From Amorphophallus konjac (Eukaryota; Streptophyta; Magnoliopsida; Alismatales; Araceae), in contig CM040128.1 of the NCBI GenBank assembly GCA_022559845.1, forward strand, positions 177,250,413-177,314,412: 64,000 bases of DNA, written 5' to 3'. The notes beneath the pieces are model-generated. The model saw nothing but the letters and a program-made list of their open reading frames with translations, searched no databases and was not told the origin of the DNA. Numbering within the stretch: position 1 is the stretch's first letter; each line of letters starts with the position of its first letter. The translations under genes and the position numbers were made by a program. Below are positions 35,637 to 46,248 of the stretch, one piece after another.

Positions 35637-37972
35637 TGATGTGAAACGACCACGGGGTATGCAGCAAGCAAACAGAAACTTAGGACCTATTCCGCAATCA
35701 CAACCACATAGCAATTCAGTTGGCAGATCGGGCCAATTCGCCGTCGCACACACACGAGCCCGGGGTGACTAAATGATGCTAAGGGGAGGTGATGGATCAA
35801 GACCCTTGCTGGTAGAGTGCCAGCAAGGCTAGGGTTGCCCTCCCGAAGGTACGAAGCCCACAATTAAGGGGCTGGCCGGGTGCCACTTAGAGCACTAGGT
35901 CCCTCTCTCACACACTCCACGGTGACCGCTCGTAAGTGGAGCACGTGGGGTCGGACACTCTCTCGCTTGCTCAACGGAGCAGATTCTATGGATATTAAAT
36001 GAACAAGCACCAGAAGGAAATGGAGCAAAGGTTAGAGCTCACCTGGTTGGTTTGAAGAAACCAACCCCGTTCGGAGACGAGGGCGAGCGGGGAAGTGTGG
36101 GTTCCCCGCACACTGCGCCGGTGTAGCTTGATCCCTGTTTAATAATAACATTCACTACGTCTCATGCAGGAGGGTGGACTTGGGGTGGGGATGATTGTAT
36201 TACATGCAAACACTACCTCCACGCAGGGAGGGGTGGTGAGCCGGCCAGGCGGGGAGGGGAGATTCGCCGAAGAGCGGGCGGAGAAGCCGACGCCGAATCT
36301 GCCGGCAGGCTGCGCAGGCTGACTGATAGTCGGGGTCGAGACCGTAGATCTCGTTCTGGAATCTTGCTGATGACGAGATCAGCGGCGAACACTTCGTAAC
36401 TGGGACGGGGATGCCTCAGAATTTTTCTGAATTCTTTTGAAGAAGGTGCTGGTCCGGGAAGAGCTTCAAACAGAGTGACTGAATCTGGACGCAGTAGCTT
36501 CCTGTTTCTGACAGCAACTTGCAGAGGTTGCCCCGACTGCTCCCGTACTCCAAATCATGAACCGCCAGAGTTTCTGGAACCGTGGACAAACCCTCTTCGC
36601 AGAAAAACTGACGGGGAAGCCGTCTGATGCCGGAGTAGATGGGGAGACTCCGAAGAGTGGAGGTTCATCGTTGCAGACTGTGGGAGGCAGACCCGTGCAG
36701 CTGAGGGAGAAAAATGGTAACTTGGGACCACGGTCTCCGATCGATGTTCCGCTTCTTGTTCCTGAAGACAGATAGAACGAGGAAGAACTTTGTAGAAGAG
36801 CCCTCAGCCTAATTCCTCCGTTGTTCGTCGTGGCACAGCTCCCTTTCTGGTTCAGGTACTCTGTTGGGGAAGCTCTGCACAGTCGGGGGAGAATGGTCAC
36901 CACGAACTGTAGCGAAGTCGGAATGAGACGATTCCACCTCGCTTGCGAAGAAGACTCGCAGAACTTTCCAGAGATGTAAGGTGTACCTCCAGATGACTTC
37001 GTATAACTAAGGAGCCGGCTCTGCAAGTCGGGCCCCAATCTGCTAGCTGCGGGTTGAACAGAGTAAAGGGGCTATTTGGTGGAGAAGGGTTGAAGGGACT
37101 GCAATGGGGAGGGGGCTAATGGCTGTGGGGCTTGGATGGTGGTGGGTAGAGATGGTGGAGAGGTTGGATAAGGAGGTTGGGTCGCAGATAGCAGGTGGAG
37201 GGGAAGGGGGGGTGCGTCCAAGGGTGGAGGGTGAAAGGGGGGGGGCGCAAGTGGCTTGGAGGGAGAGGGAGATTTGAACTTGGTTTAATGTGGGGATGGT
37301 TAATGTGGTCTTGGGAAGGGGAAGAGGTGTGTTGGGGATGTGGAGAGGTGCTTGGGGAGGCGGGATTCTCCCTTGGGAGATGGAGGGGTGGCTTGGGAAA
37401 GGGAGAGGTTGTCTTGGAAGGTGAAAGGTTGCTTGGGGATATGGTGTGAGTAATGGGAGGAATTAAGTGGACCTTGGGAAGGGGAAGGGTTGGGATGAGG
37501 TGGAGGATGATGTGGCAAGGAGAAGAGAGAGAGAGAGGGGGAGGAGAGAGAGAGAGAGAGGTAGAGAGATAGAGAGAGCTAGAGAGAGAGAGAGGTGCAC
37601 TAATGCTCAAAATTCATTCAAACTTTCATTACTGAACTCAAGTGGAGTTGGGGTCCTATTTATAGGAATCCCAACATTTACAAAAAGTCCCTGGAGAAAG
37701 TGCTAAAAGTAAATAAGCAAGGGGGTGGGGAAGGAAGAGGACGCCCATGGGCCAGGCCCATTTAATTGGGCCCATATGACCCCCTAGCCTAACAAACATA
37801 GGTAAATAGCATGATGACCTAGGGACATGACTCAAAACAAAGGGGAAATTACATCAAAATGACTCAAGAAAGATATAAAAATACATAGCTGAACTTAGGA
37901 AATCAAGCTGAACATAATGGCAATCATCCGGACCCGTGGAGAAGTGGGAAGTGGTAAGCGATGTCCCCATCA
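35637..37972 (-). mobile_element. Element C2: solo LTR of family C in B pol
   Basis: Begins TGATGTGAAA and ends CCCCATCA (terminal inverted repeat TGATG/CATCA), with a perfect 5-bp TSD ATCCC at 35632-35636 and 37973-37977. Length 2336 bp. A TATA-like CCTATTTATAGG (37655-37666) followed on the minus strand by a CT-rich leader (GA runs 37527-37594 on plus) suggests minus-strand transcription. No coding domain, PBS or PPT is seen, hence solo LTR. The Pro/Ser-rich minus frame at 37116-37610 is low-complexity antisense of GA-rich DNA, not a gene. Confidence 0.85.
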
Positions 37973-40790
37973 ATCCCACTCGGGAAGACACAGATTGCAG
38001 CCTCCCCGAGGTTATAAGCAACCAGCCGGTTCCTGTCCAAGGTCTGGCATTTACAACTTATCCGATGGCCATAATGTTTCAGAAGCAACACATTCCTCCC
38101 GATCAATCTCAAAAGCGCAAAGAAGCTTTCCAGAAGATGTGGCATCCCACAAATCTGGACAAAGAAATGAGACGCGTCTCTCAACACCTGGGGCTGGGCT
38201 TCACCCTGGAAGACTACTATTACTGTGGGCGGTACGAGGTGGATACTATCTCCGCCTTCTATCCAACTGAAGATAGCCCTCTGGGGGCAACCTTTGATGA
38301 ATATCCGGTGGAAACCGAACATGCTGAATTGGCTCTATCCGGGAATCAACAAATAGAGATCTTGATCCCTTGCCAATGCTGGGAGCAGGTCCATCCTGAA
38401 GAAGCAGCCCTTCAAGCCGAATTTGATACGGCTAGCAGCAGCGAAGCCGAAGACATTCAAGAAGCAGAAGTCTCTCCCTCCACAGGGGTCATGCTAATGG
38501 CGACTTCAACACCCTTTCTGTCAATCAGGGAAGCCGTGGTTAACTCCAATCAAGGGGAGCCGGCTACCAGGAAAGAAAAAGTCACTTCGGCGGAAGATGT
38601 AGCTATCCCAGAAGGCGAGACTCCCTCAACTTCTGCTACAAATCCAATATGCTGTCCGAGCACGACAGCAAACGGCTACTGGCCTGTCATGGCCGCAACC
38701 TCATCTACAAACACTAAAGTTGTTCTCTCACCCTTGGGAGCTGCAACAGCAATGGATGCATCAATAGATCCATCCGCTCAGCCGCTGGCGCATGGAATCA
38801 AGACACCTCATGAAGCTCTGGCGATGTCCGACGAGGAACTCGAAATGCTCGACCCTCAAGATAGTGTCCCAGACTTCGTCGACCTCCAACCAGTGCCTCC
38901 AGAAATAGAAGACGGAGGCCAGGCCACGGTCGATGAACTAATAGAGGTCAACTTGGGAAATGAGGGGGATCCTAGGCCTACCTTCCTCAGCGCCCAACTG
39001 TCCCCGGAGGAACGGGAGTTGTACACCCAGCTGTTGCTGGAATACCGAGATTGCTTCGCCTGGACCTACAAGGAGATGCCCGGTCTAAGCCCCGCTGTCT
39101 CACAACATGAACTAGCAATCAGCCCCGAAGTCGAGCTGGTGAAGCAGCCACCGCGGCGTATGAGGCCAGAGCTCATCACCCGAATCTGTTCTGAAGTTGA
39201 CGAATTCATTGACATGGGATTTGTTGAAGAGAATCAGTACACCACATGGCTGGCGAACATCGTCCCCGTGAAAAAGAAGAATGGACAGATCCGGATTTGT
39301 GCTGACTTCCGAGATCTAAATAAAGCCTGCCCTAAAGATGACTTTCCGGTGCCAATAACGGAAGTCATGATTGATGCTACAATCGGCCACGAGGCCCTAT
39401 CATTCATGGATGGGTCGTCCGGCTACAATCAGATTTGGATTGCGGAGCACGACCAAGTCCACACTGCTTTCCGAACCCCCAAAGGCATTTATCATTACAA
39501 GAGAATGCCGTTCGGACTAAAGAATGCTGGCGCAACTTACCAGCGCGCAATGACTAAGATTTTTGATGAATTGCTCTACCACAAGGTCGAGTGCTACATA
39601 GATGACCTGGTGGTCAAAACCAGAAGGAAAGAGGACCATCTGCAAGACCTCCAGACTGTTTTTCAGAGGCTGAGGCAGCATGACCTGAAAATGAACCCTA
39701 TGAAATGTGCGTTCGGAGTATCGAGCGGAAAATTCCTGGGCTTTATCGTCCGATACTGGGGGATTGAGATAGACCCCGCAAAGATCAAGGCGATACAGAA
39801 GCTACCTCCACCTAGGAACATCTCCGAGCTGAGATCACTACAGGGCCGCTTGGCTTATATCCGGCGGTTCATTTCCAATTTGTCAGGGCGATGCCAGCCT
39901 TTTCACAAGTTGATGATGAAAGATGTTCCCTTTTATTGGGATGAAGATTGCCAGACAGCCTTTGACAAGCTAAAAGACTATCTGAAGACTCCTCCAGTAT
40001 TGGGCGCACCGGTGAAAGGACGGCCGTTGATACTGTATATAGCAGCAACACATAATTCTCTGGGGGTAATGCTGGCCCAGAATAATGAAGAAGGGAAAGA
40101 GCAAGCCCTCTATTATCTCAGTAGAAGACTGGTCAGAACCGAAGAAAGATACACTTATATTGAGAAGATCTGCCTGGCACTAGTCTTCGCAGTCAAAAAG
40201 CTCCGGCATTATATGTTGTCGCATGAAATCAGCTTGGTGTCCAAGGAGGATCCCCTGAAATATATCATGTCCCAGCCAGCACTGAAAGGCCGCCTAGGCA
40301 AATGGGCGGTAATCCTTATGGAGTTTGATGTCTCCTACGTACCGCGCAAGGCCATCAAAGGTCAAGCTATTGCAGAATTCTTCGCTGAACATCCGGTACC
40401 CGGGGACTACCCGTGGGAGCCGAAACTTCCTGAAGATGAAACCCTAGAAGCCGCCCAAGTGCTGCCTTCCTTATGGCAGCTATACTTTGATGGCGCTTCC
40501 AGAATTGACACCTCTGCCGCTGGATCATCCAGGGTCAGAGCAGGGGCAGGTATAGTCCTGAAATCTCCGGAAGGAGAAGTGGTGCATACATCCTGCTCCA
40601 TAAACAAACCATGCACGAACAATGAAGCAGAATATGAAGCCCTGATAATCGGGTTGCAAATCGCTCTGTCCATGGGGATCCAGATGCTGGAAGCATTCGG
40701 AGACTCCATGCTGGTTATAAAATAGCTGGAAGGAGAGTTCGATGTATGAAAGCAAGAGCTCATCCCCTATCACCAGTTAGCAACTCGCCT
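37973..40790 (+). pseudogene. pol: Element B reverse transcriptase, RNase H and second RNase H
   Basis: After C2 the frame runs to 40725. A 350-residue low-similarity stretch precedes RT (from ~39140). RT shows FMDGSSGYNQI at ~39402, RMPFGLKNAGATYQR, and catalytic CYIDDLVV at 39595-39606: all three Asp are present. The RT-linked RNase H (SNLSGRCQPFHKL ... LYYLSRRLVRTEERY) follows. A second RNase H begins LYFDGASR at ~40482 with GAGIVLKSPEGE and NNEAEYEALI. TAG at 40723 and TGA at 40747 interrupt its C-terminus. Two RNase H domains are characteristic of the Tat lineage. Only the stops disable this otherwise well-preserved segment. Confidence 0.93.
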
Positions 40791-40791
40791 G

Positions 40792-42291
40792 ATGTCGAGA
40801 TTTTACTTCATCAGCATCAAGCACATCAATCGAGGCTGGAATGCTCAGGCAGACGCCCTCGCTAAGCTGGCCAGCTCATTGGCGGTCCCGCCAGACACAA
40901 GTCTGAATATAACAGTGATCAACCGCCGACAGGTCCCCAGCGTGACAGAGGTCCTGACCGACCAACAGGAGATGGAAGTAGCAGTCATCGAAGGGGTTCA
41001 GCAGCCCGATTGGCGAGAGCATCTCCTACGCTGGTTTCAACACCAACAACTTCCAAAAGAAAAGGAACAGAGAATGAAGCTCCTGAGGATCAAGGATTCT
41101 TACGAGATGAGAAGCGGAACCTTGTTCCGAATTATGGCAGATGCCCGAAGGAAAGTCCTACTCCGTTGCTTGTCTTCAGCAGAAGCAGGACAGGTGATGC
41201 AGGAGGTCCATGCAGGATCAGCTGGAGCACATCAGGTTGGCCCAAAGATGAAAATTGAGATAAAGAAATTGGGTTATTATTGGCCCACTATATTTGACGA
41301 CTGCTGCAGGTTTTCCAAGGCTTGTCAGAAGTGTCAAGAACATGCTAATGTGGCAAGGAGACCTCCAGTGCCACTGCATCCCACCCTACCAAGCTGGTCG
41401 TTTGCTCAGTGGGGCACGGACGTGGTTGGGCTGCTGCCAGCATCTTCATCAGGGTGCAGATACATCTTAGCAGCTACATACTACTTCTCCAGATGGGCGG
41501 AAGCAGTAGCACTAAGAGATGTGACGGGAGAACTAGTTGCAAGATTCTTCCTGCAGAATGTAACATTCCGGTTCGGAATCCCTAGCCGAATCATCTCTGA
41601 CAATGGCAGCCATTTCAGAAATCAGAAGGTTTATCGGCTGGCCGACAAATACAAAATTGACTGGAGGACATCATCCCCCTACAACCCTCAAGCCAATGGA
41701 CTAGCAGAAGCCTTTAACAAGACACTGTGCACGCTGCTGGCAAAGACTGTCAAGTCTAATAAAAAGGATTGGGAAGAAAGGATGTACGAAGCACTTTGGG
41801 CTTACCGTACTGTCTACAAGACCCCAATCGGCTATTCACCTTTCTCCCTTGTCTATGGGTCGGAAGCTGTAGTGCCGATTGAACTCGAAGTCCCTTCATT
41901 GCGAGTTGCCATCCAGCACGGATTAGTCAGTGGTGAGCAGACCAATGCAGAAAGAAGATTGGAAGAGCTCGCTGAGCTCGAAGGAAAATGCCTCCAGGCG
42001 TAACAAAACATCCAACTCTACCAAGCTCGCATGGCCCGTGCTTTTGACAAGTTAGTCAAGGGTCTAGAGTTCAAGAAAGGAGACTTGGTAATGGTCAAAA
42101 GAAGAGAAGTGATGGCTTCTAACCCCAAGGGGAAGCTGGTCGAAAATTGGGTCGGACCGTATATCGTCCGCCGACTATATGAAGGGAGTGCCTACGTCCT
42201 TGTAGACCACAAAGGAGTCATCCAATTCTCTCCCCTCAACGGAAAACACATTAAGCTGTATCATGCAGCGCAGCCGACACACCCTGAGTGA
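40792..42291 (+). pseudogene. pol: Element B integrase
   Basis: From the RNase H tail (WNAQADALAKLASSL) the frame enters integrase: HHCC zinc finger (EVHAGSAGAH ... CQKCQEH, ~41205-41345) and a D-D-E core with Asp in WGTDVVG, Asp in SDNGSHF and Glu in NGLAEAFNK, all intact. A TAA at 42001-42003 stands where Gln is likely; the same frame continues to the chromatin-facing C-terminal domain with GPY/F motif (WVGPYIVRRLYEG) and ends at 42291. Apart from that one stop the integrase looks complete. Confidence 0.92.
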
Positions 42292-42299
42292 TCGGTCGG

Positions 42300-43640
42300 A
42301 ACACACTTTTCCTTAGTTAGCGGCATTCCGCCCTAATCGAGCTACTTTTACTTGATTAGTGGCATTCCGCCCTAATCGAGCTACTTTTCCTTGGTTAGTG
42401 GCATTCCGCCCTAATCGAGCTACTTTTCCTTGGTTAGCGGCATTCCGCCCTAATCAAGCTACTTTTCCTTGGTTAGCGGCATTCCGCCCTAATCGAGCTA
42501 CTTTTCCTTGGTTAGTTGCATTCCGCCCTAATCGAGCTACTTGTCCTTGGTTAGTGACATTCCGCCCTAATCAAGCTACTTTTCCTTGGTTAGCGGCATT
42601 CCGCCCTAATCAAGCTACACTTTCCTTGGTTAAATGGCATTCCGCCCCAACCGAACTACCTTCTCCTTGGTTTAATGGCACTCCGCATTAACCGAGCTAC
42701 CTTTTCCTTGGTTTAGTGGCACTCCACCCTAACCGAATTACCCTTTCCTTGGTTAGCGGCATTCCGCCCTAATCGAGCTACTTTTCTTTGGTTAGCAGCA
42801 TTCCGCCCTAATCGAGCTACTTTTCCTTGGTTAGCGGCATCCTGCCCTAATCAAGCTACACTTTCCTCGGTTAAATGGCACTCCGCCTTAACCGAGCTAC
42901 CTCCCCTTGGTTTAATGGCACTCCGCCCCAACCGAGCTACCTTTTCCTTGGTTTAGTGGCACTCCGCCCTAACCGAGTTACCCTTTCCTTGGTTAGCGGC
43001 ATCCCGCCCTAATCGAGCTACTTTTCTTTGGTTAGCAGCATTCCGCCCTAATCAAGCTACTTTTCCTTGGTTAGCGGCATCCCGCCCTAATCAAGCTACA
43101 CTTTCCTCGGTTAAATGGCACTCCACCATAACCGAGCTACCTCCCCTTGGTTTAATGGCACTCCGCCCCAACCGAGCTACCTTTTTCTTGGTTTAGTGGC
43201 ACTCCGCCCTAACCGAATTACTCTTTCCTTGGATTAGTGGCATTCCGCCCTAACCAAGCTACCTTCTCTTTGGTTTAGTGGCACTCCGCCCTAACCGAGC
43301 TACCTTTTTCTTGGTTTAGTGGCACTCCGCCCTAACCGAATTACCCTTTCCTTAGATTAGTGGCATTCTGCCCTAACCAAGCTACATTCTCTTTGGTTTA
43401 GTGGCACTCCGCCCTAACCAAGCTACCTCTCCCTTGGTTTAGTGGCACTCCGCCCTAATCGAGCTACCCTCTCCTTGGCTAGCGGCATTCCGCCCTAATC
43501 AAGCTACCTTCCCTTGGTTAGCAGCATTCTGCCCTGATCAAGCTAATTTTCATTGGTCAGTGGCACTCTACCCTGATCGAGCTACCCTCTCCTTGGCTAG
43601 CGGCATTTCGCCCTGATCAAGCTACCCTCCCTCGGCTCGC
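42300..43640 (+). repeat. 39-40-bp tandem array with 240-bp higher-order repeat
   Basis: About 33 units on the pattern TTGGTTAGYGGCATTCCGCC plus YTAATCGAGCTAC. In 42361-42640 the period is 39 bp, which opens a frame with a 13-residue repeat (AFRPNRATFPWLV). Later units are 40-42 bp. The line at 42781 recurs almost unchanged at 43021, so six units form a 240-bp higher-order repeat. It lies immediately after the INT stop. It is non-coding in my view. Tandem arrays in this location are a known habit of Tat/Ogre elements. Confidence 0.92.
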
Positions 43641-44735
43641 ATTCCGAATAAAAAGAAAAGAAAGAAGGAAAAAGGAAAAAAAATGGGGTTAAAAAAATAG
43701 TGATGCCCCGCCAGACTTGCTCCCATATCGGGACAAGTGCAAAAATGGCTATAACCCGGCTGTGACGAAAACCCGAAAGGGCGTCGCAGGCAAAATCGGG
43801 TGCCCCGCCGCGTGAAAACCCGAAAGGGCGCCCGGGCAAAAGCAAGAGGGGGCTGGCTTCGGCGAAAACCCGAAAGGGCGCTTGAGTCAGTAAAGTGGTA
43901 ATTTCCAAATGCCTCTCCTATTCTCCACCCAACAAAACTCCGAAAGGGACAATCATCAAAGTCCCACCGGAAATCCTATTAACAAACCCTCTTCGACCCT
44001 CGTCATCATCGGCGAGATCGGTCGATCTCTACCCTCAACTTGGGCCTTACGTCCCTGTTGACAACCCCATCCTTGTTTCGGCAGTGACATATGCCGACGA
44101 AAAAACTCTTTTCGACCCTCGTCATCCTCGACAGGATCGATCGATCTCTACCCTCAACTTGGGCCTTACGTCCCTGTTGACAAACCCATGCCGACGAATA
44201 AACCCCTTTTCAACTCTCGCCATCATCGGCGAGATCGTTCGATCTTTACCCCTAACTCGGATCCTACATCCTTGTTACTAGACCATACCCCTTTTGCTTC
44301 GACAGCTAACCAGCATCGACGAATCGAAACAGGATTCGATCCTCGTCGTCATTGACAAGGCCAGTCGATGTTTTTTTTTTGCAGTCCAGTTTTCCCGCAT
44401 CCCAAAAAAAAAAGAGAAAGAAGAATGGGGTTAAAAATAGAGATACCCCGCCAGACTTGCTCCTATGGTTAGGACAAGTGCTAAAATGGCTATAACCCAG
44501 CCGTGGTGAAAATCTGAAAGGGCATCGCGGGCAAAATCGGGTATCCCGCCGTGTGAAAACCCGAAAGGGCGCGCGGGCAAAAGCAAGAGGGGGCTGGCTT
44601 CGGCGAAAACCCGAAAGGGCGCTTAGGTCAGTAATGTGAATAAAAATGAATGATGAATAGTGATGAACCATCCGCCGTCCAAAAGGCCACTTTCGAGGTC
44701 GGGGCGAGGGTCTTCATCCGATATCCCACTTATAC
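43641..44735 (+). repeat. Spacer with a duplicated ~742-bp module
   Basis: A block containing GGGGTTAAAAA, CCCCGCCAGACTTGCTCC and three copies of GAAAACCCGAAAGGGCG starts near 43687 and again near 44428, about 742 bp apart. Between them (43985-44340) a ~110-bp repeat carries TCGACCCTCGTCATC and CTACCCTCAACTTGGGCC three times. No gene. It links the two larger arrays. Confidence 0.75.
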
Positions 44736-45900
44736 ACGTCCAGTGTCTACCTTTTCGACCCTTGTCACCATCGGCAAGATCGGTCGCTACCTATCCGGTT
44801 TTTGTCACCATCGGCAAGACCGTCTACCCTTTTCGACCCTTGTCACCGTCGGCAAGATCGGTCGCTACCTATCCAGTTTTTGGTCACCATCGGCAAGACC
44901 GTCTACCCCTTTCGACCCTTGTTATCATCGGCAAGATCGGTCGCTACCTATCCGGTGTTTGTCACCATCGACAAGACCGTCTACCCTTTTCGACCCTTGT
45001 CACCATCGGCAAGATCGGTCGCTACCTATCCGGTTTTTGTCACCATCGGCAAGACAGTCTACCCTTTTCGACCCTTGTCACCATCGGCAAGATCGGTCGC
45101 TACCTATCCGGTTTTTGTCACCATCGGCAAGACCGTCTACCCTTTTCGACCCTTGTCACCATCGGCAAGATCGGTCGCTACCTATCCGATTTTTGTCACC
45201 ATCGGCAAGACCGTCTACCCTTTTTGACCCTTGTCACCATCGCCAAGATCGGTCGCTACCTGTCCGGTTCTAGTCACCATCGGCAAGACCGTCTACCCTT
45301 TTCAACCCTTGTCACCATCGGCAAGATCAGTCGCTACCTATCCGGTTTTTGTCACCATCGGCAAGACCGTCTACCCTTTTCGACCCTTGTCACCATCGGC
45401 AAGATCGGTCGCTACCTATCCGGTTTTTGTCACCATCGGTAAGACCATCTACCCTTTTCGACCCATGTCACCATCGGCAAGATCGGTCGCTACCTATCCG
45501 ATTTTTGTCACCATCGGCAAGACCGTCTACCCTTTTCGACCCTTGTCACCATCGGCAAGATCGGTCACTACCTATCCGGTTTTTTGTCACCATCTGTAAG
45601 ACCGTCTACCCCTTTCGACCCTTGTCACCATCGGCAAGATCGGTCGCTACCTATCCGGTTCTTGTCACCATCGACAAGACCGTCTACCCCTTTCGACCCT
45701 TGTCACCATCGGCAAGATCGGTCGCTACCTATCCAGTTCTTGTCACCATCGGCAAGATCGTCTACCCCTTTCGACCCTTGTCACCATCGGCAAGATCGGT
45801 CGCTACCTATCTGGTTTTTGCCACCATCGGCAAGACTGTCTACCCCTTTCGACCCTTGTCACCATCGGCAAGACCGGTCGCTACCCGTTCTCGGTTCTGG
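44736..45900 (+). repeat. 78-bp (2 x 39) tandem array
   Basis: About 15 copies of a 78-bp unit made of two related 39-bp halves, both containing CACCATCGGCAAGA; one half continues TCGGTCGCTACCTATCC and the other CCGTCTACCCTTTTCGACC. Since 78 is divisible by 3, all three plus frames stay open for long stretches with 26-residue repeats; these are not genes. The unit is unrelated in sequence to the array at 42300 but has the same 39-bp step. Confidence 0.92.
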
Positions 45901-46248
45901 CCGTTCTCGGCAGGACCGTTTATCCGTCAGTTTCGCTATACCCTCCTGGGTCCCCCGAACTCTCGGCCGGCATAGGCCGCTTCTAGTCTTGAGAAAAGTC
46001 ACGGCGCGGTGGAGTGAACACCTCACCCCTTCCCTGAAGGCGTGAGCACTCTCCTGCCCTAGTGACTCATACACTCGGGCTAAAATCAACGGGCAAATGA
46101 AAGGAAAAAAAACAACGACAAGATGGAGTCTTCATTCAAAATCAGGATGAAGATTTTTCATTACTATGAAGTAAAAGGCACATGATTACATGGGCCATGC
46201 CTTGGAATACATAAGGTGCATTAAAAGGGAGCAAATAAAGAAAAGAGA
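45901..46248 (+). other. Short non-coding spacer, end of B arrays
   Basis: Nothing recognised. It contains the last degenerate array copy and an A-rich patch near 46100. It would include the 3' end of the antisense gene transcript. Confidence 0.5.

Noticed and set aside
37116..37610. Pro/Ser/Leu-rich 164-codon frame on the minus strand of C2
   Set aside because: Antisense of a GA- and GGGT-rich stretch. Low complexity without stops is expected there, and it has no partner in C1.
35637..37972. C2 as a DNA transposon with TGATG terminal inverted repeats
   Set aside because: Five-base inverted ends of TG...CA type, a 5-bp duplication, and an internal TATA with CT-rich leader fit a solo LTR better; no transposase or longer terminal repeat is seen.
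42300..45900. Regular short repeats resembling a CRISPR array
   Set aside because: Units are contiguous and diverge across their whole length, with no constant repeat/unique spacer pattern and no cas genes. The setting is a plant retrotransposon.
44650..45975. Several overlapping plus-strand ORFs of 120-260 codons
   Set aside because: A 78-bp repeat keeps all three frames open at once; the peptides are just the array translated, with no conserved domain.
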